A stretch of 64,000 bases of DNA from CAZOOK01 sp964581385 (GTDB lineage Bacteria > Pseudomonadota > Gammaproteobacteria > Nevskiales > Nevskiaceae): positions 1 to 64,000 of the forward strand of contig CAZOOK010000001.1 of assembly GCA_964581385.1 (NCBI GenBank), given 5' to 3'. The notes below the pieces were generated by a model. It saw nothing but the letters and a program-made list of their open reading frames with translations. It was not told where the DNA came from and searched no databases. Of this stretch, positions 27,269-35,930 are shown piece by piece. The translations under genes and the position numbers were made by a program. Positions within the stretch are counted from its first letter, which is position 1; every line of letters starts with the position of its first letter.

Positions 27269-29677
27269 ATGTCTCAATCTACTGAGCGCAGTCGTTACCG
27301 CAGATTCGTGTTCGCTTCGGCTGAGCGCCGGGCAGGACCGCTCGGTGACACCCTCTCCGTTACCAGCCTGAAGCTGCGCCGCTCCTTCCGTCTGGAACCC
27401 GAAGAATTCGAACTGGCCCGCCTTTTCGACGGAACGCGCGACGCCAATGCAGTGCGTGCCGCCGCCGCGGAGCTCGGCAATTCGATCGGTGCCGTGCAAC
27501 TTGAAGCGTTCGCTGCCGAGCTGTCGCAGGCCGATCTTCTGATCGCCGGAACCGAAGAACCGTTACCCGTACCACCGCAGACCAACATCGAGTCGCGCGG
27601 TATTGGCTGGACTTCGGACGCGATAACAGGCGGTCCACTCAAAAGTGGGACCGGCGGCGTGCAGCCACCCTCGACAACGCCCGGTTCCTTGACCTCACCG
27701 AGCGGATTGCGCGATTCGCTTACCGGTCTGTTCGGTTCCAAATTCGATAAGAGCCGCATTGCTCACAAACTGCCGTTGGAGCCGTTCCTGCCGATCGGGT
27801 GGTTTCTGTCACTGCCGCTGCTCAACCCGCTGCTGCTCATCGCGGTCATTCTGATCTTCCTCACCGGACTGACGTTCGCGTTTGGAAATTACCGACTGGG
27901 CATCGGCAGCGAGGTACTCAAGCTGCTGCACCCAGGGACCGCCATCGCGATGCTGCTGTTCGGCACATGGCTCGTAAACTTTCTGTCGAAGCTGGCGCGC
28001 GCGGCCACGATCGCGCGCTATACCGGCGAAATGCCGAATTTCGGCCTGATCTACCTGTTCCAGGTTATTCCTTGGTTCGACGTCGAATCGAGCGGCGCGC
28101 CGGAACGTACCGATCGATCGACGCGTTTCCGCATCATCGGCGCGGTGCCGGTGGCGCTCATGGTGCTGATCCTGCTGTTCATGAGTGTTTATCTCGTCAC
28201 ATTCCGCAGCGGATCGTTCGCGGCGCCGATGGCGGTCGGGGTGGCGCTGCTGGCACTGGTCCTCCTGGTGTTCGGGCTCAATCCGCTGATCAAGCGCGAT
28301 GGCTACTTCCTGCTCGCGACACTGTTCAGAACACCCGACCTGCGCGAACAAGCGATTCAGTCGCTGTTCGGATACTGGCGTCCCTGGCTCACCGGCCCGA
28401 CGCTGCCGCTGACCGCCATCACGCTGTATGCGCTGCTAAGCATCGCGTACATGATTTTCGTCTGTGTGATGATCATCAACGGGCCCGGCAGCTGGCTGCA
28501 TGAGATCTGGGGACCGACCGGCGTTGTCGTTTTCGTACTGGTGATGACGGTCGCGATCTACGATTTCTATCGCCGCATCGGCTCACGCCGCGGCAGCATC
28601 GGCAATATCCGGCTGACGCCGCCGGATTTATGGATCTGGATCATCGTCTTCACGCTGGCGGCCCTGTCGCTGTTCCCCTATACCTTTGAACCCAGCGGCC
28701 AGTTTCAAGTCATCGCACGCACGCAGGCGGAGGCGCACACGTTGACGTCGGGCGACATCCGGCAGGTGTTCGTCAGCGAAGGCGATCTGGTCAAGGCCGG
28801 CCAACTGCTGGCCAAGCTGAACGACGACGAACAGGTCGCCAGCGTCGCACACGCGGAAGGTGAGCTGGAAAGTCTGAAGCACCAGTTGATCCTGGCCAAT
28901 CAGGGACAAAAGCCTGAAGCAATTGACGAAGCGCGCGAGGAAGTCGAAACCGCGCGCACGCGCTATGAGTATTCACGGCAGGAGTCCAATCGGCTCGACG
29001 ACGCGTACCGTCACCATGCCATCTCGGTGCAGGAGCGCGATGCCGCGGTAGGACAGGCCGAAGTCAATCTGCAGGCGTATCAGACTTCACAGAAACATCT
29101 CGCGTTGGTGGCGAGTCCGGCGCGCATCGACGCAGTCCTCTCAGTTGAAGCGCAGATCAAAGGTGCGGAAGCACAAGTGGTTTACGCCAAGCAGCAGCTG
29201 GCCTATACCGAAATTCGTGCGCCGATTGATGGTCGCGTCGTTTCGCAGAATTTGATTCATGCCGTCGGGCATTACTCGAATCGCGGCGATCTGGTGGCCA
29301 CGATCGATGCCGACAAAATGTACCTCGAACTCGATATGCCGGAATACGCGATCGGTGATGTCAAGGTGGGCGAAAATATCACCGCCAAGGCCTACGCATA
29401 TCCGGGCTCCGAATTCACCGGGCGGGTCAAGCAGATTTCGCCCGCGGCTCAGCTGTTAACGACCTTAGGGCAGAGCAATGGCGTCAACACCGCTGAAAGC
29501 CAGACTTCCTACAACATCATCCGCGTGCTGTGCGAGGTGGATGATCCGGAAGGCCGACTTCGGCCGGACATGACTGGCTATGTCAAAGTCGAGGGGCGTG
29601 TCTATCCGGCGGCGGCGGCATTTCTGCGTCCCGTGGTGCGCCTGCTGATGGTGGAGATCTGGTCTTGGTTGCCCTGA
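27269..29677 (+). CDS. PqqD-like/M50-like membrane protein fused to an HlyD-type adaptor
   Basis: 802 residues in three parts. Residues ~25-105 (LKLRRSFRLEPEEFELARLFDG) look like the PqqD-like winged domain of 'putative peptide zinc metalloprotease' proteins. Residues ~170-480 hold about seven membrane helices arranged as in M50 site-2 proteases, with NPLIKRDGYFLL matching the N-x-x-x-x-D-G motif, but the H-E-x-x-H helix is replaced by VNFLSKLARA, so it is probably not a protease. Residues ~490-800 form an HlyD adaptor: lipoyl half-motifs, a coiled coil (~560-640) and IRAPIDGRVVSQNL. It likely connects an inner-membrane step to the TolC-like protein. No ABC ATPase is encoded beside it. The last 13 bases overlap the next gene. 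Confidence 0.8.
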   Translation: MSQSTERSRYRRFVFASAERRAGPLGDTLSVTSLKLRRSFRLEPEEFELARLFDGTRDANAVRAAAAELGNSIGAVQLEAFAAELSQADLLIAGTEEPLPVPPQTNIESRGIGWTSDAITGGPLKSGTGGVQPPSTTPGSLTSPSGLRDSLTGLFGSKFDKSRIAHKLPLEPFLPIGWFLSLPLLNPLLLIAVILIFLTGLTFAFGNYRLGIGSEVLKLLHPGTAIAMLLFGTWLVNFLSKLARAATIARYTGEMPNFGLIYLFQVIPWFDVESSGAPERTDRSTRFRIIGAVPVALMVLILLFMSVYLVTFRSGSFAAPMAVGVALLALVLLVFGLNPLIKRDGYFLLATLFRTPDLREQAIQSLFGYWRPWLTGPTLPLTAITLYALLSIAYMIFVCVMIINGPGSWLHEIWGPTGVVVFVLVMTVAIYDFYRRIGSRRGSIGNIRLTPPDLWIWIIVFTLAALSLFPYTFEPSGQFQVIARTQAEAHTLTSGDIRQVFVSEGDLVKAGQLLAKLNDDEQVASVAHAEGELESLKHQLILANQGQKPEAIDEAREEVETARTRYEYSRQESNRLDDAYRHHAISVQERDAAVGQAEVNLQAYQTSQKHLALVASPARIDAVLSVEAQIKGAEAQVVYAKQQLAYTEIRAPIDGRVVSQNLIHAVGHYSNRGDLVATIDADKMYLELDMPEYAIGDVKVGENITAKAYAYPGSEFTGRVKQISPAAQLLTTLGQSNGVNTAESQTSYNIIRVLCEVDDPEGRLRPDMTGYVKVEGRVYPAAAAFLRPVVRLLMVEIWSWLP

Positions 29678-31161
29678 GTCCACTACCGGCGCAGGCTGCG
29701 CCGGACCGATGGGGGTTGACCGAGGCAGATTTCCGACTGGTCAGCGAAAACGGATTCGGCGATGGCCTGAATTCCTACCCGCACAGCATGACCTGGTTCG
29801 AGGGCAAGCTGTACGTGGGGACGACGCGTGCCCTGATGCAGGGAACCAAGAGCTTTACGCCGGCCCCGAATCTGGCGCCTTGGCCCTCGCTAGCGCCGGA
29901 TGACATCTATGATGCCGACCGGCGCGTCGAAATCTGGCAGTTCGATCCACTCGCCGAAAGCTGGCGGCTCGTTTATACGGCACCCTGGGTGGAAGGGCTC
30001 GATGGCAAGCCGGCCCCGCGCTATATGGGTCTGCGCGGCATGACAGTTTTTCAGGGGCGGCGTGATTCTAAGCCTTGTCTGTACGTCGCCACCTGGGCAC
30101 CATACAAAGCGGTCGATCCGCCGGACATTCTTCGTTCCCAGGACGGCATCAACTTTCACCACATGCCGCGTCCGCCGTTCGATCCCTCGGTGCGTTCGTT
30201 TCGAACGCTTCAGCAATTTCGCGGCCGTGTCCACACCGCTCCCACCGGCAGCAACAAGGGTGGTGTGGTGCAGGAGAACATGAGCAGCGAAGCGACGATC
30301 TACGCCACCGACGATATCGAAGGCCAGAAATGGGTGGCGACCTGCCAGCATGGCATGGGCGATCGCGGCAATGCGGCTATTTTCGAGATGGGTGTGTTCA
30401 ACAATCATCTCTACGCCGGTGCCGCCAACGGCCGCGGTTACCAGCTCTGGAAGACGGATGGTCAGACTGGCCCGCCGTATCGATGGACGCGCGTGATCGA
30501 GCGCGGCGCATATCGCGGCCCCTACAATCAGGGCATCGCCTGCATGCAGGAGTTCAAGGGCGCCCTCTATGTCGGCAGCGGCATCGGCAATGGTGGATAT
30601 CATCGCGCAATCGCGCTTGGGCCCGCAGCCGGCGAAGTGATTCGTATTCATCCCGACGATTCCTGGGATCTGATCGTCGGCTCGCCGCGCATGACGCCGC
30701 AGGGGCTCAAGGTCCCTTTGTCCGGCTACCAGGCGGGCTTCGACAACCTCTTCACCGGCTATGTGTGGCGCATGACGGTCCATGAGGGATGGCTGTACGC
30801 CGGAACTTTTTCCTGGGTCAATTCCCTTCCATATACGCCGTTAAGCGTCTGGCCAGAAGACATGATGCGGCTGGTCAATCACTGGGGGCTTGATACGTTG
30901 CTGCGGCATTATGGTGGCTGTGCCTTGTGGCGCACGTTTGATGGTGTGCGCTGGGAGCCGGTTACCTTGTCGGGATTTGGCAACCAGTACAACTGGGGTA
31001 TACGCAACTTCGCTTCGACGCCGCACGGCTTGTTCGTCGGGACCTGCAATGTCTACGGCCCTACGATCGCGGTCGAGCGGGGACCGCGGTGGAAATATGT
31101 CACTAATCCGCGCGGCGGCTGTGAAGTTTGGCTGGGCGCACCGCGTGCGAACCTGCCGTGA
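29665..31161 (+). CDS. Predicted secreted beta-propeller protein of unknown function
   Basis: 498 residues beginning at TTG 29665 with GGAG nine bases upstream; no ATG or GTG is available upstream in frame. The start region (LVALSPLPAQA, then APDRW) could be a short signal peptide. The body repeats a strand motif about every 55-70 residues: KLYVGTT, CLYVATW, HLYAGAA, ALYVGSG, WLYAGTF, LFVGTC, which suggests a six-bladed propeller. Trp, Asp and Tyr are frequent and conserved-looking. No catalytic motif is evident. It overlaps both neighbours by a few bases, so it belongs to the export operon; a periplasmic scaffold or binding role is a guess. Confidence 0.6.
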   Translation: MVALSPLPAQAAPDRWGLTEADFRLVSENGFGDGLNSYPHSMTWFEGKLYVGTTRALMQGTKSFTPAPNLAPWPSLAPDDIYDADRRVEIWQFDPLAESWRLVYTAPWVEGLDGKPAPRYMGLRGMTVFQGRRDSKPCLYVATWAPYKAVDPPDILRSQDGINFHHMPRPPFDPSVRSFRTLQQFRGRVHTAPTGSNKGGVVQENMSSEATIYATDDIEGQKWVATCQHGMGDRGNAAIFEMGVFNNHLYAGAANGRGYQLWKTDGQTGPPYRWTRVIERGAYRGPYNQGIACMQEFKGALYVGSGIGNGGYHRAIALGPAAGEVIRIHPDDSWDLIVGSPRMTPQGLKVPLSGYQAGFDNLFTGYVWRMTVHEGWLYAGTFSWVNSLPYTPLSVWPEDMMRLVNHWGLDTLLRHYGGCALWRTFDGVRWEPVTLSGFGNQYNWGIRNFASTPHGLFVGTCNVYGPTIAVERGPRWKYVTNPRGGCEVWLGAPRANLP

Positions 31162-32060
31162 TTCCGCAGCCGCTATTCGTCATCGGTCCGCCACATGGCG
31201 AAGTGTCCCGCGTCGCTGCTGTGCTTGGCTGTCATCGGGACGCGATATTCATTCCCGAACTTGGAGTTGCGCTGGCTGATCGGGTAGAGCGGTTGCTGGA
31301 AATCTTCAGGCTCGCCGACAGTGGAATAGACACTGGGCTTTTACGTGTTGTGGCCGAATTGTTTTATGGCGGCCAGACGATGGATACCGTGCAAGCCGCG
31401 CGGGATTGGCTGCAACGACGCATCGAGCGCCCGACCGATGAACTCCTGTGGGAAATCGCCGAGCGTGTCGCGCCACGCCACCTAGTCGTACCCGATACCT
31501 TATCGCCCCTGCGTCCTGACCTGCTCGCACGCCTGCACCGCTATTTTCCCGATTCGTACTGGCTACACGTGGTAAGCCATCCTCGCGTTTACGGGGCAAT
31601 TGCGGCTTATGCCTATCGCGATCATCTGTTCGTTCCAGCCGATTTCAAAGATCACAGTTACGATCCGCCAGTGCTGGATCCGCAAATGGCGTGGCTACGG
31701 ATTCACGGACATATCGACGAGGCATTTTCCTGGCGCGGGGCTGCGCTGTCCGGACGACTGCGCGCAGAGGATTTGATGACGGACCCGGAAGAGGTGCTCT
31801 GGACCTTATGCGACAGATTCGGTTGGTCTTACGACGAAAATACGCCCGGTACAATGCTGCACCCGGAACGCTCTCCGTTTTCGAAATACGGACCGCCTGG
31901 CGCGGTCAATGGACTCGATGTCGAATTTCTTCGCGATCCAGCTTTCGCGAGAAAGCTACGGCCGGTCGTCAGCCTTGACGGGCCTCTCGAATGGCGAAAA
32001 GACGGTGCGGGTTTCGGCGACGAAGTTCGAGTTCTGGCGACCGGATATGGATATCGCTGA
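31158..32060 (+). CDS. Sulfotransferase-like protein with degenerate PAPS loop
   Basis: About 300 residues from GTG 31158, whose GTGA overlaps the preceding stop. PLFVIGPPHGEVSRVAAVLG occupies the place of the sulfotransferase 5'-PAPS loop (usually P-R-S-G-T-T/S), but lacks the usual Ser-Gly-Thr. The second half shows YWLHVVSHPRVYGAIAAYAYRD (3'-phosphate site region, with Ser-His replacing Arg-Asp) and LRAEDLMTDPEEVLWTLCDRFGW, typical of this fold. The enzyme may be inactive for PAPS or use another donor. It closes the four-gene export operon, and the convergent SDR gene follows after an inverted-repeat spacer. Confidence 0.55.
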   Translation: MIPQPLFVIGPPHGEVSRVAAVLGCHRDAIFIPELGVALADRVERLLEIFRLADSGIDTGLLRVVAELFYGGQTMDTVQAARDWLQRRIERPTDELLWEIAERVAPRHLVVPDTLSPLRPDLLARLHRYFPDSYWLHVVSHPRVYGAIAAYAYRDHLFVPADFKDHSYDPPVLDPQMAWLRIHGHIDEAFSWRGAALSGRLRAEDLMTDPEEVLWTLCDRFGWSYDENTPGTMLHPERSPFSKYGPPGAVNGLDVEFLRDPAFARKLRPVVSLDGPLEWRKDGAGFGDEVRVLATGYGYR

Positions 32061-32064
32061 GGAT

Positions 32065-32153
32065 CTGTTCAAAAACTGACGCGCTTGGCATTTGCGGGTT
32101 TCTGTGTGCCGGCGGAACCCCAACCGGCTTCGCTCGTGAGAGTTTTTGAACAG
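32065..32153. repeat. Long-spaced inverted repeat between convergent operons
   Basis: CTGTTCAAAAACT at 32065-32077 is repeated as its exact complement AGTTTTTGAACAG at 32141-32153, with 63 bases between. The outer flanks (GGAT / GTCTC) pair partly. It sits between the convergent sulfotransferase-like and SDR genes. It may be a miniature transposable remnant or part of a transcription stop; no coding capacity is present. Confidence 0.5.
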
Positions 32154-32210
32154 GTCTCTAGATGCACTGAAACGATGGCGGCGCTGCGGCCGCCAAGATT
32201 TCCCTTGGAT

Positions 32211-32972
32211 TTACTGGCACATGAGCCCGCCGTCGATCGGTAGCAGATGTCCGGTGATATAACTCGACTGATCGGAGCAGAGCCAGACGACCGTATGGGC
32301 GACTTCCTCGCCCGTACCTGGGCGCGGGATCGGCTGGAAATTGACCAACTGCTGAGCCATCTGCGCGCTGCGCTTGATGATGCGCTCGCCCATACCTGCG
32401 TTGATCAACCCGGGGCATACGGCGTTGACGCGGATGTTCATCCTGCCGTAACCCATCGCCGCCGATTTGGTGAGACCGGCGATGCCGTGTTTTGTCGCAG
32501 TATAGGGGGCGCTGATGCCGCCGCTGATGCCGAGCACCGAGCAATTGTTGACGATGGCGCCGCGCTTCTGCGCCACCATCATGCGCAATTCCTGCTTCAT
32601 GCAGTAATAGGTTCCGCTCAGGTTGATGCGGACACTGTTTTCCCATAATTCATCGTCGGTATCAGCGAACGGGCCGCGGTTGCCCCCAGAACTAATGCCA
32701 GCGTTGTTGAACGCGGCGTCTAGACGGCCGTAAAGCGATTTGATCGATTCAAACAGGGCGGCCACCTGCGCTGGATCACCGATGTCGGTGATAAACGCAT
32801 CCGCTTTGCCACCCGCGGCCTGAATCAGCTCGACAGTTTCCTTCACCGTGTCCGGCTGAATATCGGATACGGCGACACGGTAGCCCTGCGTGGCAAAGGT
32901 CGCTGCGGTAATTCGTCCAATTCCGCCCCCTCCTCCCGTCACGAGTACGGTTTTCTCGCTAATTGTTGTCAT
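32211..32972 (-). CDS. SDR-family NAD(P)-dependent oxidoreductase
   Basis: 253 residues, classical short-chain dehydrogenase. The cofactor loop VTGGGGGIGR, NNAG, the active-site YTATK with a preceding Ser (NNCSVLGISGG), and VNAVCPGLINAGM are all in place. It should reduce or oxidise a keto/hydroxy group on the polyketide or on a free intermediate. The Asp in VAVSDIQPD after beta strand 2 suggests NAD(H) rather than NADP(H). Last gene of the seven-gene leftward operon, 57 bases after the hydrolase gene. Confidence 0.92.
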   Translation of the reverse strand: MTTISEKTVLVTGGGGGIGRITAATFATQGYRVAVSDIQPDTVKETVELIQAAGGKADAFITDIGDPAQVAALFESIKSLYGRLDAAFNNAGISSGGNRGPFADTDDELWENSVRINLSGTYYCMKQELRMMVAQKRGAIVNNCSVLGISGGISAPYTATKHGIAGLTKSAAMGYGRMNIRVNAVCPGLINAGMGERIIKRSAQMAQQLVNFQPIPRPGTGEEVAHTVVWLCSDQSSYITGHLLPIDGGLMCQ

Positions 32973-33029
32973 GTTCTGGTACTTCTTGCTTAGTGTGAGT
33001 GAAGCGGGCTGACGAGTTTTCAGCCCTGA

Positions 33030-33926
33030 TTAACCGGTGCCCACACCGGGTAATGCCTGTGGCTGTTGCGGCAGGGTCAACTCGATACCGAGAAAAGCCG
33101 CCAGTCGAGGCAGCGTGATCCCCGCATGGCTCATCGGGAAAAAGTGTCCGCCTTCCGGCACGATTTCGCATTGAGCCTGGGGCAGCAGCGACTTCATGGC
33201 GCGGTAGGAAGGTAGGCAACGCGAATGCGCGCCATACATGAGCAATATGGGCATCGGCAATTTTGCGATCGCATCCGGCTCGGCGCCGGCCTTGACCAAA
33301 TCCGCGTGCCCGGTGGTTGTATCTAGAAAATCCACCCACTGCTTCGCATTACGCAGTGCGCCACGTCCCTCGCCGAACGGTGTGAATTTGTCACGGACAC
33401 TGACCATTTCACCCGCGACACGCTGGCGTGCAACGACCTCGAGAAACAGCAGGCCGACCTGTTCCTCCTTTTCCCAGTCGTACGATGCGCGCGATGCGGC
33501 TTCCCGTTCGAAATTCGTCAGATGTGGGGAGTCCGACAGCATTTGCTTCGGCTGCAGGCGGTTGATTTTGGAATCGAACAAAGCCAGACGTTCGACACGC
33601 TGCGAATGCGCGCAAGCGTATTCGAGCGCGATTGCGCCGCCGTAGCTGTGACCGACGAGCGCGCAACGCTGAATATTCAAGTGGTCCAGCAGGCCGGCGA
33701 GATCACCGGCCATTTCGGCCGCGCTGTAACCGCTTGGGGGCATATCGCTGTAGCCATGCCCGCGCAGATCGTAAATCGTTACGCGGAAGTGTTTCTGCAG
33801 CGGTAGGGCGTACTGGCCGTACCAGAACGCCCGGTTCGCCGCCACCCCGTGCACGAAGACGAGATCAGGTCCCTCGCCAAGCTGCTGATACGCAATCTTG
33901 ACGCCATTGATAGTGGCTTCCGCCAT
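33030..33926 (-). CDS. Alpha/beta hydrolase
   Basis: 298 residues. The fold begins with VKIAYQQLGEGPDLVFVHG; the nucleophile elbow is LVGHSYGGAIALEYA; the late GGHFFPMSH supplies the His. The acid is probably in the ILLMYGAHSR strand region. It resembles esterases and off-loading hydrolases rather than NRPS-type thioesterases. Eighteen bases separate it from the ACP gene and 57 from SDR, so product release or ester cleavage in the polyketide pathway is likely; the substrate is unknown. Confidence 0.85.
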   Translation of the reverse strand: MAEATINGVKIAYQQLGEGPDLVFVHGVAANRAFWYGQYALPLQKHFRVTIYDLRGHGYSDMPPSGYSAAEMAGDLAGLLDHLNIQRCALVGHSYGGAIALEYACAHSQRVERLALFDSKINRLQPKQMLSDSPHLTNFEREAASRASYDWEKEEQVGLLFLEVVARQRVAGEMVSVRDKFTPFGEGRGALRNAKQWVDFLDTTTGHADLVKAGAEPDAIAKLPMPILLMYGAHSRCLPSYRAMKSLLPQAQCEIVPEGGHFFPMSHAGITLPRLAAFLGIELTLPQQPQALPGVGTG

Positions 33927-33944
33927 TGGAGGACGGGCCTCGTG

Positions 33945-34274
33945 TCAGAGATTGGCGGCGAGAAAATCCGAAATCTGCCCGACGCTGAGGTCATCGACGT
34001 AACGTCCATCCTTCATTAGCAGCTGATCGAACGGCATCTTGCGCTGTGTGACGTCCTCCTCAATCGCCACCACCAGCTGAATGATGTCGATCGATTCGAA
34101 GCTCAGGTCGTGCGCGAGCTTGGTATCCCGGTTCATCTTGCCGCCCATCTCGTGATCCCAGTCCTGCGTGAAATCCTCGAGCAGCTTGACGAGCTTGACC
34201 GAGATACCGGCCGAAAGTTGTGCAATTTCCTGCGGCGACCTGGTACTCGCCGCGGCGGTGACATCGTTTGCCAT
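33945..34274 (-). CDS. Discrete acyl carrier protein
   Basis: 109 residues. The phosphopantetheine site reads DLSFESIDIIQL, with Ser in the usual D-S-L/I place, followed by helix III-like VAIEEDVTQRKMPF and a C-terminal helix (DDLSVGQISDFLAANL). The N-terminal ~40 residues are an extension rich in Ala and Ser. A separate ACP beside a PKS that already has four internal ACPs suggests a distinct step such as starter loading or transfer to a partner enzyme. It lies 16 bases after the AlkP-type gene. Confidence 0.85.
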   Translation of the reverse strand: MANDVTAAASTRSPQEIAQLSAGISVKLVKLLEDFTQDWDHEMGGKMNRDTKLAHDLSFESIDIIQLVVAIEEDVTQRKMPFDQLLMKDGRYVDDLSVGQISDFLAANL

Positions 34275-34290
34275 CGTAATAGCGCTCCGC

Positions 34291-35895
34291 TTATTCCATG
34301 TATCCGAGCATCTGCAACTGCTCGAGAATCTGCTTCTTTTCGTTGTCGTCCATTTCCTCGGACTTTTGCCGCTCGCCGACGCTCTGGGTTGGACCGCCTT
34401 CCTTTACCGGATGCTTTTCCAGCCAGTCCTTCGCGAAGAACGTGGTCGCCACTTCGCCTTCGAAGTCTGACGGAATCGGAATGCCGAGGCTGTGCAGCAA
34501 TGTCGGCGCGACGTCAGCGATCTGGCGGCGTGGCACCATGCCAGTGGCGCCAATGCCGGCGCCGCAGGCCATGAAGACACCGTCCGGATGGTGGGTGCCG
34601 GCTGGCTTGGGCCGCTTGATCACCACCGGAGTAATATTGCGGATCGATACGAAACCGTGGTCGCGCAGCACCAGCGTGAGGTCGCAAGCCTCTTTCATGT
34701 GTGCGCCCTGGAACCATTCCTCGCGCTTGAGCACGTCGACGACTACCGGCTCACCGTCTTCGTTGCGGATCGACATCAGATCTTCGATCAGCTTGTCGCG
34801 GAAGCGCGTGTAATCCTTCTTGGGTACGCCGGAGTCGCCCGGCTTTTCAGCGACGCGGATGTAAATGCCATTTGATGATGGCGTGCGGCAATAGGCGGTG
34901 GTACCGGCCCAATCCAGGTTGGCGAAATCAGCCGCTTCGCGGCGCATCGACTGCTCGCTGCCGTCACCGGATTCGGCCCATTTCAGATAGCCCTTTTCCG
35001 CCAGGAAGGCATTGATGCGCAACACTTCGACGCAGGCGGTAAAGCCGTGATCGGAAGCGAAAAACACCTGCGTCTCAGGGCTGACGAGGCCGACAAGCCT
35101 CTCGATGTAACGATCGACGTTGCGGAAATACTGCAGACAAACTTCACGCATCCGTTTCTGGAATTCGTTCGGCTTTTCCGGGATCAGTTTGGGATCGAGG
35201 AACTCCCAAGCCTGATGCTGGATCTTGTCGGTGCCATCGAACATCACCGCCATCAGATCCGGCTTCTCGTTTTTCAGCACGTATTCGGCGACGTTGTACC
35301 ACTGCTCCTCGCGCGGCAGGTGATAACGGATCCACTGTTCCATGTCGCTGTCCGACAGCAGTTCCATCGCCTGCTTTTCCTTGTCGAAATCCCAAGCCAG
35401 TTCTTTCGGATCGAAGCCGGGGATATCCCGTTTCATGCGCTCGAACAGATCCTGCGGGTAGGTATTGCGCCGCAGGTGCTTGGCCGGGATGAAGCCGGGC
35501 ACGATGCAACCATTGATATTCTTCGGCGGCGGCGCGGTCATCGGGAAATTCAGGGCGGCGACTTTCTTGCCGTGACGGCTGGCGATCGACCAGACCATTT
35601 CCGTATCGACGTCGCGCGCGTCATAGAGCGTCCAGAACACATCGCCGCCGCGGTCTTCGGCGCGGATGAAGTCAAATACGCCGTGCTCGCCTGGTCCTTT
35701 GCCGGTCATGATCGTGGCCCATGCCGGCGGGGTCAGCGGATTCGGTGTGGAACGCAGCTTGGCGCGCGCACCCCGTTTCAGGAGGCCGGCCAGATAGGGC
35801 ATGGTAACGCCGACGCCGGGCAGCTCGCGCGTCAGCTCGTCAAGCACCGTGAAGGTGCATCCGTCCATGCCGATAAAAAGTGTTGTCGTTGCCAT
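34291..35895 (-). CDS. Alkaline-phosphatase-superfamily phosphodiesterase/phosphohydrolase
   Basis: 534 residues matching the type I phosphodiesterase/nucleotide pyrophosphatase group. Metal ligands and nucleophile are visible: MDGCTF at the start, Thr in LTPPAWATIMTG, DGTDKIQH, FASDHGF and THHPDGVF. There is no signal peptide, so it should act in the cytoplasm. The C-terminal ~40 residues are charged and helical (EEMDDNEKKQILEQLQML). Its place between the KS-AT-DH-PPTase gene and the ACP points to removal or transfer of a phosphate-containing group during biosynthesis; the actual substrate is unknown. Confidence 0.85.
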   Translation of the reverse strand: MATTTLFIGMDGCTFTVLDELTRELPGVGVTMPYLAGLLKRGARAKLRSTPNPLTPPAWATIMTGKGPGEHGVFDFIRAEDRGGDVFWTLYDARDVDTEMVWSIASRHGKKVAALNFPMTAPPPKNINGCIVPGFIPAKHLRRNTYPQDLFERMKRDIPGFDPKELAWDFDKEKQAMELLSDSDMEQWIRYHLPREEQWYNVAEYVLKNEKPDLMAVMFDGTDKIQHQAWEFLDPKLIPEKPNEFQKRMREVCLQYFRNVDRYIERLVGLVSPETQVFFASDHGFTACVEVLRINAFLAEKGYLKWAESGDGSEQSMRREAADFANLDWAGTTAYCRTPSSNGIYIRVAEKPGDSGVPKKDYTRFRDKLIEDLMSIRNEDGEPVVVDVLKREEWFQGAHMKEACDLTLVLRDHGFVSIRNITPVVIKRPKPAGTHHPDGVFMACGAGIGATGMVPRRQIADVAPTLLHSLGIPIPSDFEGEVATTFFAKDWLEKHPVKEGGPTQSVGERQKSEEMDDNEKKQILEQLQMLGYME

Positions 35896-35930
35896 TCGCT
35901 GCTTCCTCCAAGAGATTCTTGCTGATTACT

